Shown: positions 13,938 through 20,343 of the stretch, in pieces
Numbering within the stretch: the first letter of the stretch is position 1
Layout of the letters: each line of letters starts with the position of its first letter
From: JBGTFE01 sp036403235
Lineage (GTDB): Bacteria; Acidobacteriota; Blastocatellia; Pyrinomonadales; Pyrinomonadaceae
NCBI GenBank assembly: GCA_036403235.1
Contig: DASWRI010000010.1
Coordinates: forward strand, 1 to 20,343
Reading direction: 5' to 3'
Length of the DNA stretch: 20,343 nt
Made by a program: the position numbers and the translations under genes
The notes under the pieces: model-generated
Seen by the model: only the letters and a program-made list of their open reading frames with translations
The model's database searches: none
What the model was told of the DNA's origin: nothing

Positions 13938-14597
13938 GTGAGTTTTATAAAAAAAAGCACGTCAGCCTTAGGAAAATTATTCGTTGTTGTTTTGCTCGCC
14001 GCCGCGTTTCTGGTCGGAATGGTGAGCGTCGTTTATTTGTCTTTGCAGGGCAGCGAGATAAAAGTGCCGGAAATCGTCGGCAAAGATTTTAACGAAAGCG
14101 AAAAAACGCTGACCGATTTGGGTCTGCGCATCAAAAAACGCGCCGACCGATACAGCGAGGAAAAGCCGAACACGATTCTCGAACAGCTTCCGCGACCGGG
14201 CGATACCGTCAAAACCGGCCAGATGATTCTGGTCGTCACGAGCAAGGCAAACCCCGAGGGCGAAGAAACTCCGGCGACTATTAAAAAGACGACCGACGAG
14301 GACGATACGGAGAAAATCGAAGAATTGATTTCGGATAAACCGAAGAAAAAGACGAATTCGAACACGAATACGAACAAAAAGAAAAGCTCGACGACGCGCG
14401 ACGTGCTGAGCAATAATTCGAATTCAAACTCGAATTCTTCGAACAGCAACAGCAATTCGTCCGAGACAAACAAATCGACCAATTCGAGCAATAAATCGAC
14501 GAATCCGACGGACACGAAAAAGCCCGGCGAGACGACCAAACCGGCGGCCAACAAAACGCCGAACGGCGGCGACACGCGCCCGCGCAAGAATCCTTAA
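13938..14597 (+). CDS. Single-pass membrane protein with one PASTA domain and Asn/Ser/Thr-rich tail
   Basis: This 219-residue protein starts at GTG 13938, supported by GAGAAAG at 13924-13930. A short basic cytoplasmic start is followed by one membrane helix (13-36), so the rest faces outward. Residues 40-104 form one PASTA domain (VPEIVGKDFNESEKTLTDLGL, then ILEQLPRPGDTVKTGQMILVVTS). PASTA modules bind peptidoglycan fragments or antibiotics in kinases and penicillin-binding proteins. Residues 105-133 are acidic; 134-205 are almost only Asn, Ser, Thr and Lys in short repeats; the end is basic. No kinase domain is present, although in Firmicutes a PASTA kinase occupies this place between rsmB and rpe. 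It could sense or tether to the cell wall (inference). Confidence 0.88.
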   Translation: MSFIKKSTSALGKLFVVVLLAAAFLVGMVSVVYLSLQGSEIKVPEIVGKDFNESEKTLTDLGLRIKKRADRYSEEKPNTILEQLPRPGDTVKTGQMILVVTSKANPEGEETPATIKKTTDEDDTEKIEELISDKPKKKTNSNTNTNKKKSSTTRDVLSNNSNSNSNSSNSNSNSSETNKSTNSSNKSTNPTDTKKPGETTKPAANKTPNGGDTRPRKNP

Positions 14598-14700
14598 TTC
14601 GTGCAACTGAAAGGTTTTTTTAGGCAACAAAGTAAACAACAAGGCAAACGCGAAAGATAAGAAATGAAATCGAGCCGAAGCGCTTTTGATAAATCGAAAA

Positions 14701-15363
14701 ATGTTTGAAATAGCACCTTCAATTTTATCGGCGGATTTTACGCGCCTTGCCGAAGAAATCAAAGCCGTCGAAGCAGGCGGCGCGCGCATTCTCCACGTCG
14801 ACGTGATGGACGGTCAGTTTGTCCCGAATATTACAATCGGTCTTCCGGTCGTAAAATCTTTGCGAAAAGCGACCGAATTGACAATCGATTGTCATTTGAT
14901 GATTGAAGAGCCGAGCCGCTACGCCGCCGAATTCGTCAAAGCCGGAGCCGACATGGTTTCCGTTCACGTCGAAGCGGACGTTCACCTGCAGAGAACTTTG
15001 ACGGCGATTCGCGAAGCGGGCGCCCAGTCGGGAGTTGCGATAAACCCGGCGACGCCGCTCGTCGCGCTCGAAGAAGCGCTGCCATTTGCCGATTTTGTTT
15101 TGCTGATGTCGGTAAATCCGGGTTTCGGCGGGCAAAAATTTATACACACGTCGATTGATAAGCTGCGTCGTCTGCGCCGGATGATTGACGAGCGCGGGCT
15201 TCAGACAAAAATCGAGATTGACGGCGGAATCGATGCCGGAAATATTCAAAAAATCGTCGAATCGGGCGCGGAAATAATCGTCGCCGGTTCGGCCGTTTTC
15301 GGCGAAGGCAAACCGACCGAAGCCGTCCGCGAATTAATCGACGCGGCGACAGTATGGGTTTGA
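14701..15363 (+). CDS. rpe: Ribulose-phosphate 3-epimerase
   Basis: This 220-residue TIM-barrel enzyme interconverts ribulose 5-phosphate and xylulose 5-phosphate in the pentose phosphate pathway. Signature motifs are complete: APSILSADF (5-13), LHVDVMDGQFVPNITIG (31-47, with metal ligands His32 and Asp34), DCHLMIEEP (63-71, His65), VNPGFGGQKF (138-147), EIDGGID (172-178, Asp174) and VAGSAVFG (194-201, phosphate loop). ATG 14701 gives the standard N-terminus; a TTG 15 bases upstream is a less likely start. No Shine-Dalgarno is visible. It follows the PASTA gene after 103 bases. Its last residues (TVWV) are followed by the palindromic repeat at 15369. Confidence 0.97.
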   Translation: MFEIAPSILSADFTRLAEEIKAVEAGGARILHVDVMDGQFVPNITIGLPVVKSLRKATELTIDCHLMIEEPSRYAAEFVKAGADMVSVHVEADVHLQRTLTAIREAGAQSGVAINPATPLVALEEALPFADFVLLMSVNPGFGGQKFIHTSIDKLRRLRRMIDERGLQTKIEIDGGIDAGNIQKIVESGAEIIVAGSAVFGEGKPTEAVRELIDAATVWV

Positions 15364-15368
15364 TAATC

Positions 15369-15450
15369 AATTACGAATTTCAAATTACGAATTACGAATG
15401 AAGAAAATAATTTCTTTTAATTCGAAATTCATAATTTGAAATTCGTAATT
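15369..15450. repeat. Long imperfect palindrome between rpe and bamD
   Basis: The left arm 15369-15393 and right arm 15426-15450 are inverted copies over 25 bases with one mismatch. They are built from AATTACGAAT/AAATTACGAAT words that also occur in tandem in the left arm. The inner part (AAGAAA, then TTTCTT) can extend the stem. It begins six bases after the rpe stop. GAGGT of the bamD ribosome-binding site follows at 15459. It could act as a weak terminator or RNA processing site inside the gene run. It is too AT-rich to be a typical intrinsic terminator. Confidence 0.85.
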
Positions 15451-15467
15451 TAACTAATGAGGTAATT

Positions 15468-16991
15468 ATGTTTTCAGGCAAAAATAAAGTATTTTTCATA
15501 ATTTTGCTTACAATTTTAACTTTGGTCGTGCCGACTTTGGCGCAGAACAAAAACGACGGCACGCCCACGCAACGTCTCGATGTGATGCGCCAGAAGCTTG
15601 AAGGCATGCGCCGCTCGCTGAGCAGCGCGGCCTCGGCTATTCAGGAAGAAAATAAAAGCGACAAGACAAAAAAAGACGATAAAAACGCGGTCAACACGCC
15701 GCTCGGCAGGCTTCGCGCACTCGAAAAAGACGTGACCCGTCTTCAGTCGGACGTCACCAATTTACGCGGAAAAGTCGACCGCGCCGAAAAATACGAAATC
15801 AGCGACATCGATAATTTTGAAGCGTCCGTCGCGGAGTTTCAGGCACGCGTCGAAACGGCGCTTCTGGAAACGGCCAGCTCTCGTGCAAACCCGACTTCGG
15901 ACGTCGGCGACAAACGCGACATAAAGAAAAAGAAAAAATTCTTGGGCATTTTCGGCGGCAGCGGAAACGATGAATACGATGCGCTTATCGGAAATGTCGT
16001 GCCGGGCCGCGACCGGGAGCTTTTCGTCGTTGCCACGCGCGAAGTCAGAAAAAACAATTATGACGTCGGCCGTCTTCTGTTCCAGACGATTATCACCACT
16101 TATCCGGACTCGCCTTATCTTCCGATGGCGAAGCTCGCGGTGGCCGATTCGTTTTTTCTCGAAGGCTCGACCGCTTCTTTGATTCAGGCGGCGGCCGCTT
16201 ATCAGGATTGGCTGACGTTTTTTCCGACGCATCCGCTGGCCGACCGCGTTTTGCTGAAAATCGGCGAATCCGAGATGCGTCAAATCGGTTTGCCCGACCG
16301 CGACGCAACGCGCGCCAAACGCGCCGAACAGCGTCTGAAAGCACTGCTTCAGCAATATCCGAACTCGATTTTGCGCACCGAAGTCGAAAATCGCCTGAAA
16401 CAGGTGCAGGACAATCTCGGTCTGCACAATCTGTATATCGCCAATTTTTATTACAAACAATCGGTCGATTACAAAAAAGGCGGGCTCAAGGGCGCGCAGT
16501 CGCGCTATCGCGAAATTCTGGACAAATATCCGGATTTCAGCTTTATGGACGAAGCGCTTTTCAAACTGGCCGTGACTTATCAAATCGAAGAAGAAACCGA
16601 CCAGGCGGCGAGATATTTCCAGCAAATCGTTCGCGATTTTCCGAACAGCGAATACGTCGATAAAGCCAAAGAGCAGCTCCAGTTGATGGGCGCGACGATT
16701 CCCGAGCCGAATCCCGAAAGAACAAAGGTTCTGCCGCCCGAAGACGTTTCGTTTTTCCAGAATTTCAAAAACGAGTTTTTCGGCGTTTACCCGATGACGA
16801 TAGATAAAAACGGCGTTTTGATGACGAAGGATTTTGATAAAACGAAGTTTGAATTAATCGACCAGATTATCGAAAATCAGGGCGACATCAACGCTTCGCA
16901 GATTCCGCAGTCCTTGACGACGGTGATTTCGCAACGCCAGCAGACACAAACGCAGCCGCAGGAAAAACAGGATAAGCAGGAAAAGAAATAA
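15468..16991 (+). CDS. bamD: BamD-family outer-membrane assembly protein, non-lipoprotein form with coiled-coil extension
   Basis: This 507-residue exported TPR protein starts at ATG 15468 after GAGGT (15459-15463). Residues 1-25 form a signal peptide ending TLAQ. The N-terminal region contains no cysteine, so it cannot be a classic lipoprotein like E. coli BamD. Residues 33-60 and 78-108 are heptad-rich coiled coils joined by a charged linker, and 153-157 is KKKKK. The BamD-like TPR array covers about 184-410: LFQTIITTYPDSPYLPMAKL, then YQDWLTFFPTHPLADRVLLKI, LPDRDATRAKRAEQRLKALL, LHNLYIANFYYKQ and YREILDKYPDFSF. A tail (411-507) ends in Gln/Lys repeats. BamD works with BamA to insert barrels. 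The N-terminal coiled coil also recalls CpoB/YbgF, the main alternative. The next gene follows after 12 bases. Confidence 0.8.
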   Translation: MFSGKNKVFFIILLTILTLVVPTLAQNKNDGTPTQRLDVMRQKLEGMRRSLSSAASAIQEENKSDKTKKDDKNAVNTPLGRLRALEKDVTRLQSDVTNLRGKVDRAEKYEISDIDNFEASVAEFQARVETALLETASSRANPTSDVGDKRDIKKKKKFLGIFGGSGNDEYDALIGNVVPGRDRELFVVATREVRKNNYDVGRLLFQTIITTYPDSPYLPMAKLAVADSFFLEGSTASLIQAAAAYQDWLTFFPTHPLADRVLLKIGESEMRQIGLPDRDATRAKRAEQRLKALLQQYPNSILRTEVENRLKQVQDNLGLHNLYIANFYYKQSVDYKKGGLKGAQSRYREILDKYPDFSFMDEALFKLAVTYQIEEETDQAARYFQQIVRDFPNSEYVDKAKEQLQLMGATIPEPNPERTKVLPPEDVSFFQNFKNEFFGVYPMTIDKNGVLMTKDFDKTKFELIDQIIENQGDINASQIPQSLTTVISQRQQTQTQPQEKQDKQEKK

Positions 16992-17003
16992 ATCTCATCT
17001 GGA

Positions 17004-17477
17004 ATGGAAGAAATTTCTGCCGAAAATCTCGCCGGGCTTGAAAAGCGTTATAAAACGACGGTTTTTATAGTTTCGACGCAGATTCTTTCGGCAGTTATTT
17101 TTTTGTGCGCCGCGTGGCTCGTCACAAAAAATCGCGAAACAGTTTCGGAAGATTCCTTTCTCACATTGTGGCTCGTCATTTTGTTCGTTTCCGCCGCGAC
17201 GTTTGTGCTCCGCCGGCAATTGTTCGGCTGGGAAAGACTAAAAAATAGGACGCTGCTCAAAGGCGTTTCGGGTTTAATCAATACGCTTCAAATCAACTCG
17301 ATTCTCTTAAATGCGTTTGCCGAAATCGTCTTGATTATCGGGTTTATCATTACGATTTTAAGCGGAAATTTTGTCGATATGCTGCGCTCCGGAGGCATCG
17401 CGCTGATTGTTTTCGCCCTGAATTTCCCGCGTCTTTCAATTTGGAAAAAAATCGTTTCTAATCTTGAAAAGGTTTGA
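17004..17477 (+). CDS. Small four-helix integral membrane protein, unknown function
   Basis: This 157-residue protein starts at ATG 17004, 12 bases after bamD, with only a weak GGA before it. Hydrophobic segments at about 18-41, 51-69, 97-119 and 125-142 predict four membrane helices with both ends in the cytoplasm. A basic amphipathic loop at 70-87 separates the two pairs. I recognise no family motif. It sits between bamD and the TPR protein with gaps of only 12 and 14 bases, so it is very likely cotranscribed and may serve envelope biogenesis, but that is context only. Confidence 0.75.
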   Translation: MEEISAENLAGLEKRYKTTVFIVSTQILSAVIFLCAAWLVTKNRETVSEDSFLTLWLVILFVSAATFVLRRQLFGWERLKNRTLLKGVSGLINTLQINSILLNAFAEIVLIIGFIITILSGNFVDMLRSGGIALIVFALNFPRLSIWKKIVSNLEKV

Positions 17478-17491
17478 TAGGATTTATTTTA

Positions 17492-19519
17492 ATGAAAAAA
17501 ACAAGCTTGATTTCGGCCTTTATTTTTATCTCATCTCAAATCGCTTTCGCACAAACTCCGCAGCCGACGCCGAAACCCGTTTACCCGCAGCAAATCGTTG
17601 AAGTTTCCAGAGAAAAGCGCGAGCAGGCTTTTGCCAAACTGCTCGAAGGACAGCGCTATATCTGGAATCTGGGACGGTCGCGCGTTGTCGCGCCCGACGC
17701 CGCACTTCTTGCCAAACAAGCTCTGCAAAAGGCCGTCGAGCTCGACCCGAGCTTGGATGAAGCATACACGGCGATGTCAGAAGTTGCATGGATTACATGG
17801 TCTGGTTCGGCAAACAGCGCCGATTTAGACGAATCGGAAATGCTGGCGAATATGGCGGTAAAATTAAATCGCAACAATTACGGCGCGCATCATCGTCTGG
17901 CTTGGATTTACACGATAAAAAGCGGCATTCGCGACAACAGTCTGGATAAAGCGAGCGCGGAAAAAGCGATTACGGAGTGGAAGGAACTCGCCCGGCTCGA
18001 CCCGCGCAACGCCGAAGCCTTCGCGTTTTTGAGTGCTTTTTACGAGCGTGCCAATAAGCGCGACGAGCAAATCGACGCGCTGAAAAGATGGCTCGCAGCG
18101 GCAAATCCGGTAAATTCCGGTTTTTATCTGGCGATAATGGGACGCGAAGAAAATCTCTTGCCCGAAAGCGCTTCGTTAAAACTCGGAAAGGCGCTGCTCG
18201 ACGCCGGACAGGCCGGCGCGGCAATCGAGTATCTGAATCGCGCGATTGCCGATAATCCGGGCGACGAAACGGCCATCGAATTGCTTGGCGAAGCGCTCGA
18301 ATCGGCCGACGCGAGCCAGTTTTCGCCGACCGTCGAGGCCTTGCAGCAAGCGCTTTACGCCAATCCGGAAAGTACTTCCATCATTTCATTGCTGGCGCAA
18401 ACCGAAGCCCGAAGCGGCAAAATAGACAATGCCGCCAAGGTTTTGCGCGAATCGATTGCGAAATTTTCCGAAACGGATAAAGTCACGGCCGCCAATCTAC
18501 AGGTTGCGCTCGGCGATATATACGCCGACGCCGAACGATTTGACGAAGCCGTCTCGGAATATCAAAATTCGCTCACGACGCGCGGAATCGAAGATGTTTT
18601 GGTCAATGATTCCGACCGCGGATTTGCCGGAATCGTTTACGAAAAGCTGATTCAGATTTATAAAAACGCCAATCGTCCGGCGGATGCGAAAAATAAAATC
18701 GAGCAGGCGCGCGCGCTGTTCGGCAAAGACGATTTGTTTCCGGACAAAAAGCTGATTGATTTTTATCGCGAAACAGGCCAAAAAACCGAGGCTTTAGAAG
18801 CCGTTCGCACTCTTCGCGCCCGCTTGACGGACGACCAGAGCCTGTTGCGGACGGAAGCGTCGATTTTGACCGAAATGAACAAAGTCGACGAAGGCGTGGC
18901 GCTCGTCAAGGCTTCGATGAACAAAAAAGTTTCGGAGACGGCCGCGCCGCAGTATAACGATTTTTCCAATTATATTTTTATCTCGATGCTCTACACCGAG
19001 GCGAAACGCGGCAAAGATGCGGCGGGCGCCGCCAACCAAGCTTTTTCGGTCGCCAAATCCGACGAGCAGAAACAATTTGCCAAACTTTCTCTGGCGACGG
19101 CGCAACAGGTTTCAGGCGATTTTAAAGGCGCAGAAGAAACTCTGCGCGGCTTGCTCAAACAAACGCCGCGCAATCCGATTGCGCTTAATAATTTGGGCTA
19201 CTTTTTTCTCGAACGAAACTTAAAATTTGAAGAAGCGCTCGATTTAATCTCGCAGGCGGTTAAAATCGACCCGACCAATCCTTCTTATCTCGACAGTCTC
19301 GGCTGGGCATATTTCAAGCTCGGAAAATTTTCGGAAGCCGAAAAATATTTGAAAGAAGCATCGCGCCTGATGACTTCGGCGACAATTTTCGAGCATCTCG
19401 GCGATGTCTATCAAAAGCAGAACAAGCCGGAGCTTTCCAAATTCGTTTATCAAAAAGCCTTAAATCTCGCTTCCGACGCGGAAACGGCGGCGCGACTCAA
19501 AGCAAAATTAAACAAGTAA
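17492..19519 (+). CDS. Large exported TPR-repeat protein
   Basis: ATG 17492 gives 675 residues, following a weak AGG at 17479-17481; a TTG at 17474 would add six residues and overlap the previous gene. Residues 1-20 form a signal peptide (AFAQ), then a Pro-rich stretch (TPQPTPKPVYP). The rest is helical with many TPR units: ALQKAVELDPSLDEAYTAM (77-95), AIEYLNRAIADNPGDETAIELL around 205, and a well-formed C-terminal array at 561-675 (NPIALNNLGYFFLERN, AVKIDPTNPSYLDSLGWAYF, YQKQNKPELSKFVYQKAL). TPR arrays are protein-binding scaffolds. No enzymatic domain is visible, so a periplasmic assembly or protein-interaction role is inferred. It closes the bamD-led group and ends at a terminator. Confidence 0.85.
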   Translation: MKKTSLISAFIFISSQIAFAQTPQPTPKPVYPQQIVEVSREKREQAFAKLLEGQRYIWNLGRSRVVAPDAALLAKQALQKAVELDPSLDEAYTAMSEVAWITWSGSANSADLDESEMLANMAVKLNRNNYGAHHRLAWIYTIKSGIRDNSLDKASAEKAITEWKELARLDPRNAEAFAFLSAFYERANKRDEQIDALKRWLAAANPVNSGFYLAIMGREENLLPESASLKLGKALLDAGQAGAAIEYLNRAIADNPGDETAIELLGEALESADASQFSPTVEALQQALYANPESTSIISLLAQTEARSGKIDNAAKVLRESIAKFSETDKVTAANLQVALGDIYADAERFDEAVSEYQNSLTTRGIEDVLVNDSDRGFAGIVYEKLIQIYKNANRPADAKNKIEQARALFGKDDLFPDKKLIDFYRETGQKTEALEAVRTLRARLTDDQSLLRTEASILTEMNKVDEGVALVKASMNKKVSETAAPQYNDFSNYIFISMLYTEAKRGKDAAGAANQAFSVAKSDEQKQFAKLSLATAQQVSGDFKGAEETLRGLLKQTPRNPIALNNLGYFFLERNLKFEEALDLISQAVKIDPTNPSYLDSLGWAYFKLGKFSEAEKYLKEASRLMTSATIFEHLGDVYQKQNKPELSKFVYQKALNLASDAETAARLKAKLNK

Positions 19520-19550
19520 CTCTTAAACTTGCTTTCCCAAATAAATAAAC

Positions 19551-19600
19551 GCAAAAAATCCGGTTTTAGTTTTATGGAAAAACGGCCGGTTTTTGCTTTT
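19551..19600 (+). terminator. Intrinsic terminator after the TPR gene
   Basis: The left arm GCAAAAAATCCGG (19551-19563) pairs with CCGGTTTTTGC (19586-19596) with a small bulge. TTTT follows. It lies about 30 bases after the TPR stop codon. Confidence 0.75.
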
Positions 19601-19604
19601 TAAA

Positions 19605-19610
19605 TATAAT
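19605..19610 (+). promoter_or_regulatory. Candidate -10 element upstream of the second CAP gene
   Basis: TATAAT lies just after the terminator. No matching -35 is visible. A start near 19617 would give a leader of about 120 bases. That leader contains two small hairpins: GGCGA/TCGCC near 19676-19688 and AATCT/AGATT near 19698-19709. Confidence 0.3.
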
Positions 19611-19735
19611 AGGCAAACTTTTCTTTTTCACTTTGCCCGTCAGCCGATTAAAACTCTAAAAAACTTATCCGATACAGGCGAAAATCGCCAAGTCTTAAAT
19701 CTACAGATTGAAGGACATTCGAAGTGAGGTCATCA

Positions 19736-20281
19736 ATGAAAATCAAGTTGGTTTCAATTTGTGCGATATTTTTAATTTTTGCCGTAAATATTTTCGCGCA
19801 AAGTCTAAATACGAGGCTCGACGGCCTGACCAGACCGCGTTTGACGGAAACCGACAAAAAAGAAAATAAAACAATAAACACCTCGGAGCTTGAAAAGCTC
19901 GCCCTGACGCTCATTAATAAAGAACGCGCGGCGATGAATTTGAAAGATTTGGTGTGGAGCGACGACGCGGCGAAAGTTGCACGTCTGCATTCGCGCAATA
20001 TGGCGGAAAATTTCTTTTTCAATCACAGGGGATTGGACGGTTTGATGGTCGATGAGCGCGCTTATTCGCTCGGAGTCAAGAAATGGCAGGCGATTGGCGA
20101 AAATATAGCCTTTAATCGCGGCTATGACAGCCCGACCGAATTTGCCGTCGAATGCTGGATGAATTCGGCCGGTCATCGCGCAAATATCCTCAACAATCGC
20201 TGGACGGAAACGGGAATCGGCGTCGCCGTCGCGTCCGACGGAGCGTTTTATTTCACGGAGGTTTTTCTCGAAAGAAAATAA
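19736..20281 (+). CDS. Secreted CAP-domain protein (second copy)
   Basis: ATG 19736 gives 181 residues and is fixed by GAGGT at 19726-19730; a GTG at 19724 would add four residues and overlap that site. Residues 1-22 form a signal peptide (IFAQ), followed by a polar linker to about 50. The CAP domain spans 51-181: ELEKLALTLINKERAAMNLK, LVWSDDAAKVARLHSRNMA, FFNHRGL (His97), IGENIAF (Glu122, Asn123), FAVECWMNSAGHRANIL (Glu139, His147) and TETGIGVAVASDGAFYFTEVFL. All the usual His/Glu cluster residues are present. It is a paralogue of the CAP protein at 6120-6671, with the same architecture. It is transcribed alone between terminators. The activity of bacterial CAP proteins is mostly unknown. 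Confidence 0.88.
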   Translation: MKIKLVSICAIFLIFAVNIFAQSLNTRLDGLTRPRLTETDKKENKTINTSELEKLALTLINKERAAMNLKDLVWSDDAAKVARLHSRNMAENFFFNHRGLDGLMVDERAYSLGVKKWQAIGENIAFNRGYDSPTEFAVECWMNSAGHRANILNNRWTETGIGVAVASDGAFYFTEVFLERK

Positions 20282-20299
20282 AAAATGTAAAAATCGAGC

Positions 20300-20334
20300 T
20301 AAAAGGTGAAGCGAATTTGCTTCATCTTTTTTCT
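20300..20334 (+). terminator. Intrinsic terminator after the second CAP gene
   Basis: AAAAGGTGAAGC (20300-20311) pairs with GCTTCATCTTTT (20318-20329) with one G-T wobble around GAATTT, followed by T-rich sequence. It resembles the AAAAGGCGAAAG terminators at 9792 and 10791. An ATG occupies the last three bases of the window and may or may not start a gene. Confidence 0.8.
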
Positions 20335-20343
20335 TTTTCTATG

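Noticed and set aside
14033..14587. 184-codon minus-strand frame, very Phe/Leu/Val-rich, resembling a membrane protein
   Set aside because: It is the complement of the repetitive Asn/Ser/Thr codons of the PASTA gene, which has a signature domain and a ribosome-binding site.
15762..16625. 287-codon minus-strand frame inside bamD
   Set aside because: Long antisense frames are frequent here because of the codon bias of real genes. There is no start signal and no recognisable domain.
19616..19735. Possible riboswitch in the long leader of the second CAP gene
   Set aside because: Two short hairpins are visible, but no conserved core of a known riboswitch class could be recognised.

Overview
The window looks like chromosomal backbone of a Gram-negative, GC-balanced bacterium with AT-rich intergenic DNA. 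My best guess is an Acidobacteriota of the Blastocatellia/Pyrinomonadaceae type. That guess rests on the envelope gene set (BamD, a beta-barrel-like protein ending in Phe, many Sec signal peptides), secreted CAP and DUF4097-like proteins, Asn/Ser/Thr-rich linkers, a -24/-12 promoter, and non-coding gaps full of short repeated words. It is inference from style, not from a marker gene. I see no rRNA, tRNA, CRISPR array, insertion sequence, phage gene or broken gene. Apart from the CDS cut by the left edge, every gene looks intact. No stretch without a gene exceeds 300 bases.

Layout. 1-96 is the tail of a surface protein. 238-1882 is a two-gene unit of poorly characterised proteins: one with an HExxH motif and one resembling the deoxyhypusine-synthase fold. 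2144-2992 encodes a secreted beta-solenoid-like protein, convergent with a stress protein on the minus strand (3079-3747) that has a well-formed sigma-54 promoter. 4028-6671 holds a ChaN-family protein, yraN (minus strand), a haem-binding CxxCH protein and a secreted CAP protein. 6763-10770 holds def, an outer-membrane barrel-like protein, a proline-catabolism aldehyde dehydrogenase and a secreted unknown. 10843-19519 is a long same-strand run: fmt, trhO, rsmB, a PASTA membrane protein, rpe, bamD, a small membrane protein and a large TPR protein. A second CAP protein (19736-20281) closes the window.

How the genes fit together. def, fmt, trhO and rsmB act at the start of translation or on its RNAs: N-formyl-Met addition and removal, tRNA wobble uridine hydroxylation, and 16S rRNA methylation. 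fmt-trhO-rsmB are tightly packed (4-base gap, then a 4-base overlap). In Firmicutes the classic order is def-fmt-rsmB-phosphatase-PASTA kinase-rsgA-rpe. Here def has been separated from fmt by about 3.5 kb, and a kinase-less PASTA protein sits between rsmB and rpe. BamD and the TPR proteins link the run to the cell envelope.

The most noteworthy structure lies outside the genes. Several gaps carry long hairpins built from short recurring words, and one such word block appears to lie in frame inside fmt. Several genes (def, yraN, perhaps fmt and the haem protein) have a -10 element almost on the start codon and no Shine-Dalgarno, which suggests leaderless mRNAs. I did not find a clearly new multi-gene system. 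The strongest leads are the HExxH/DHS-like pair, the sigma-54-driven stress gene, the PASTA-only protein in the kinase position and the lipobox-free BamD.
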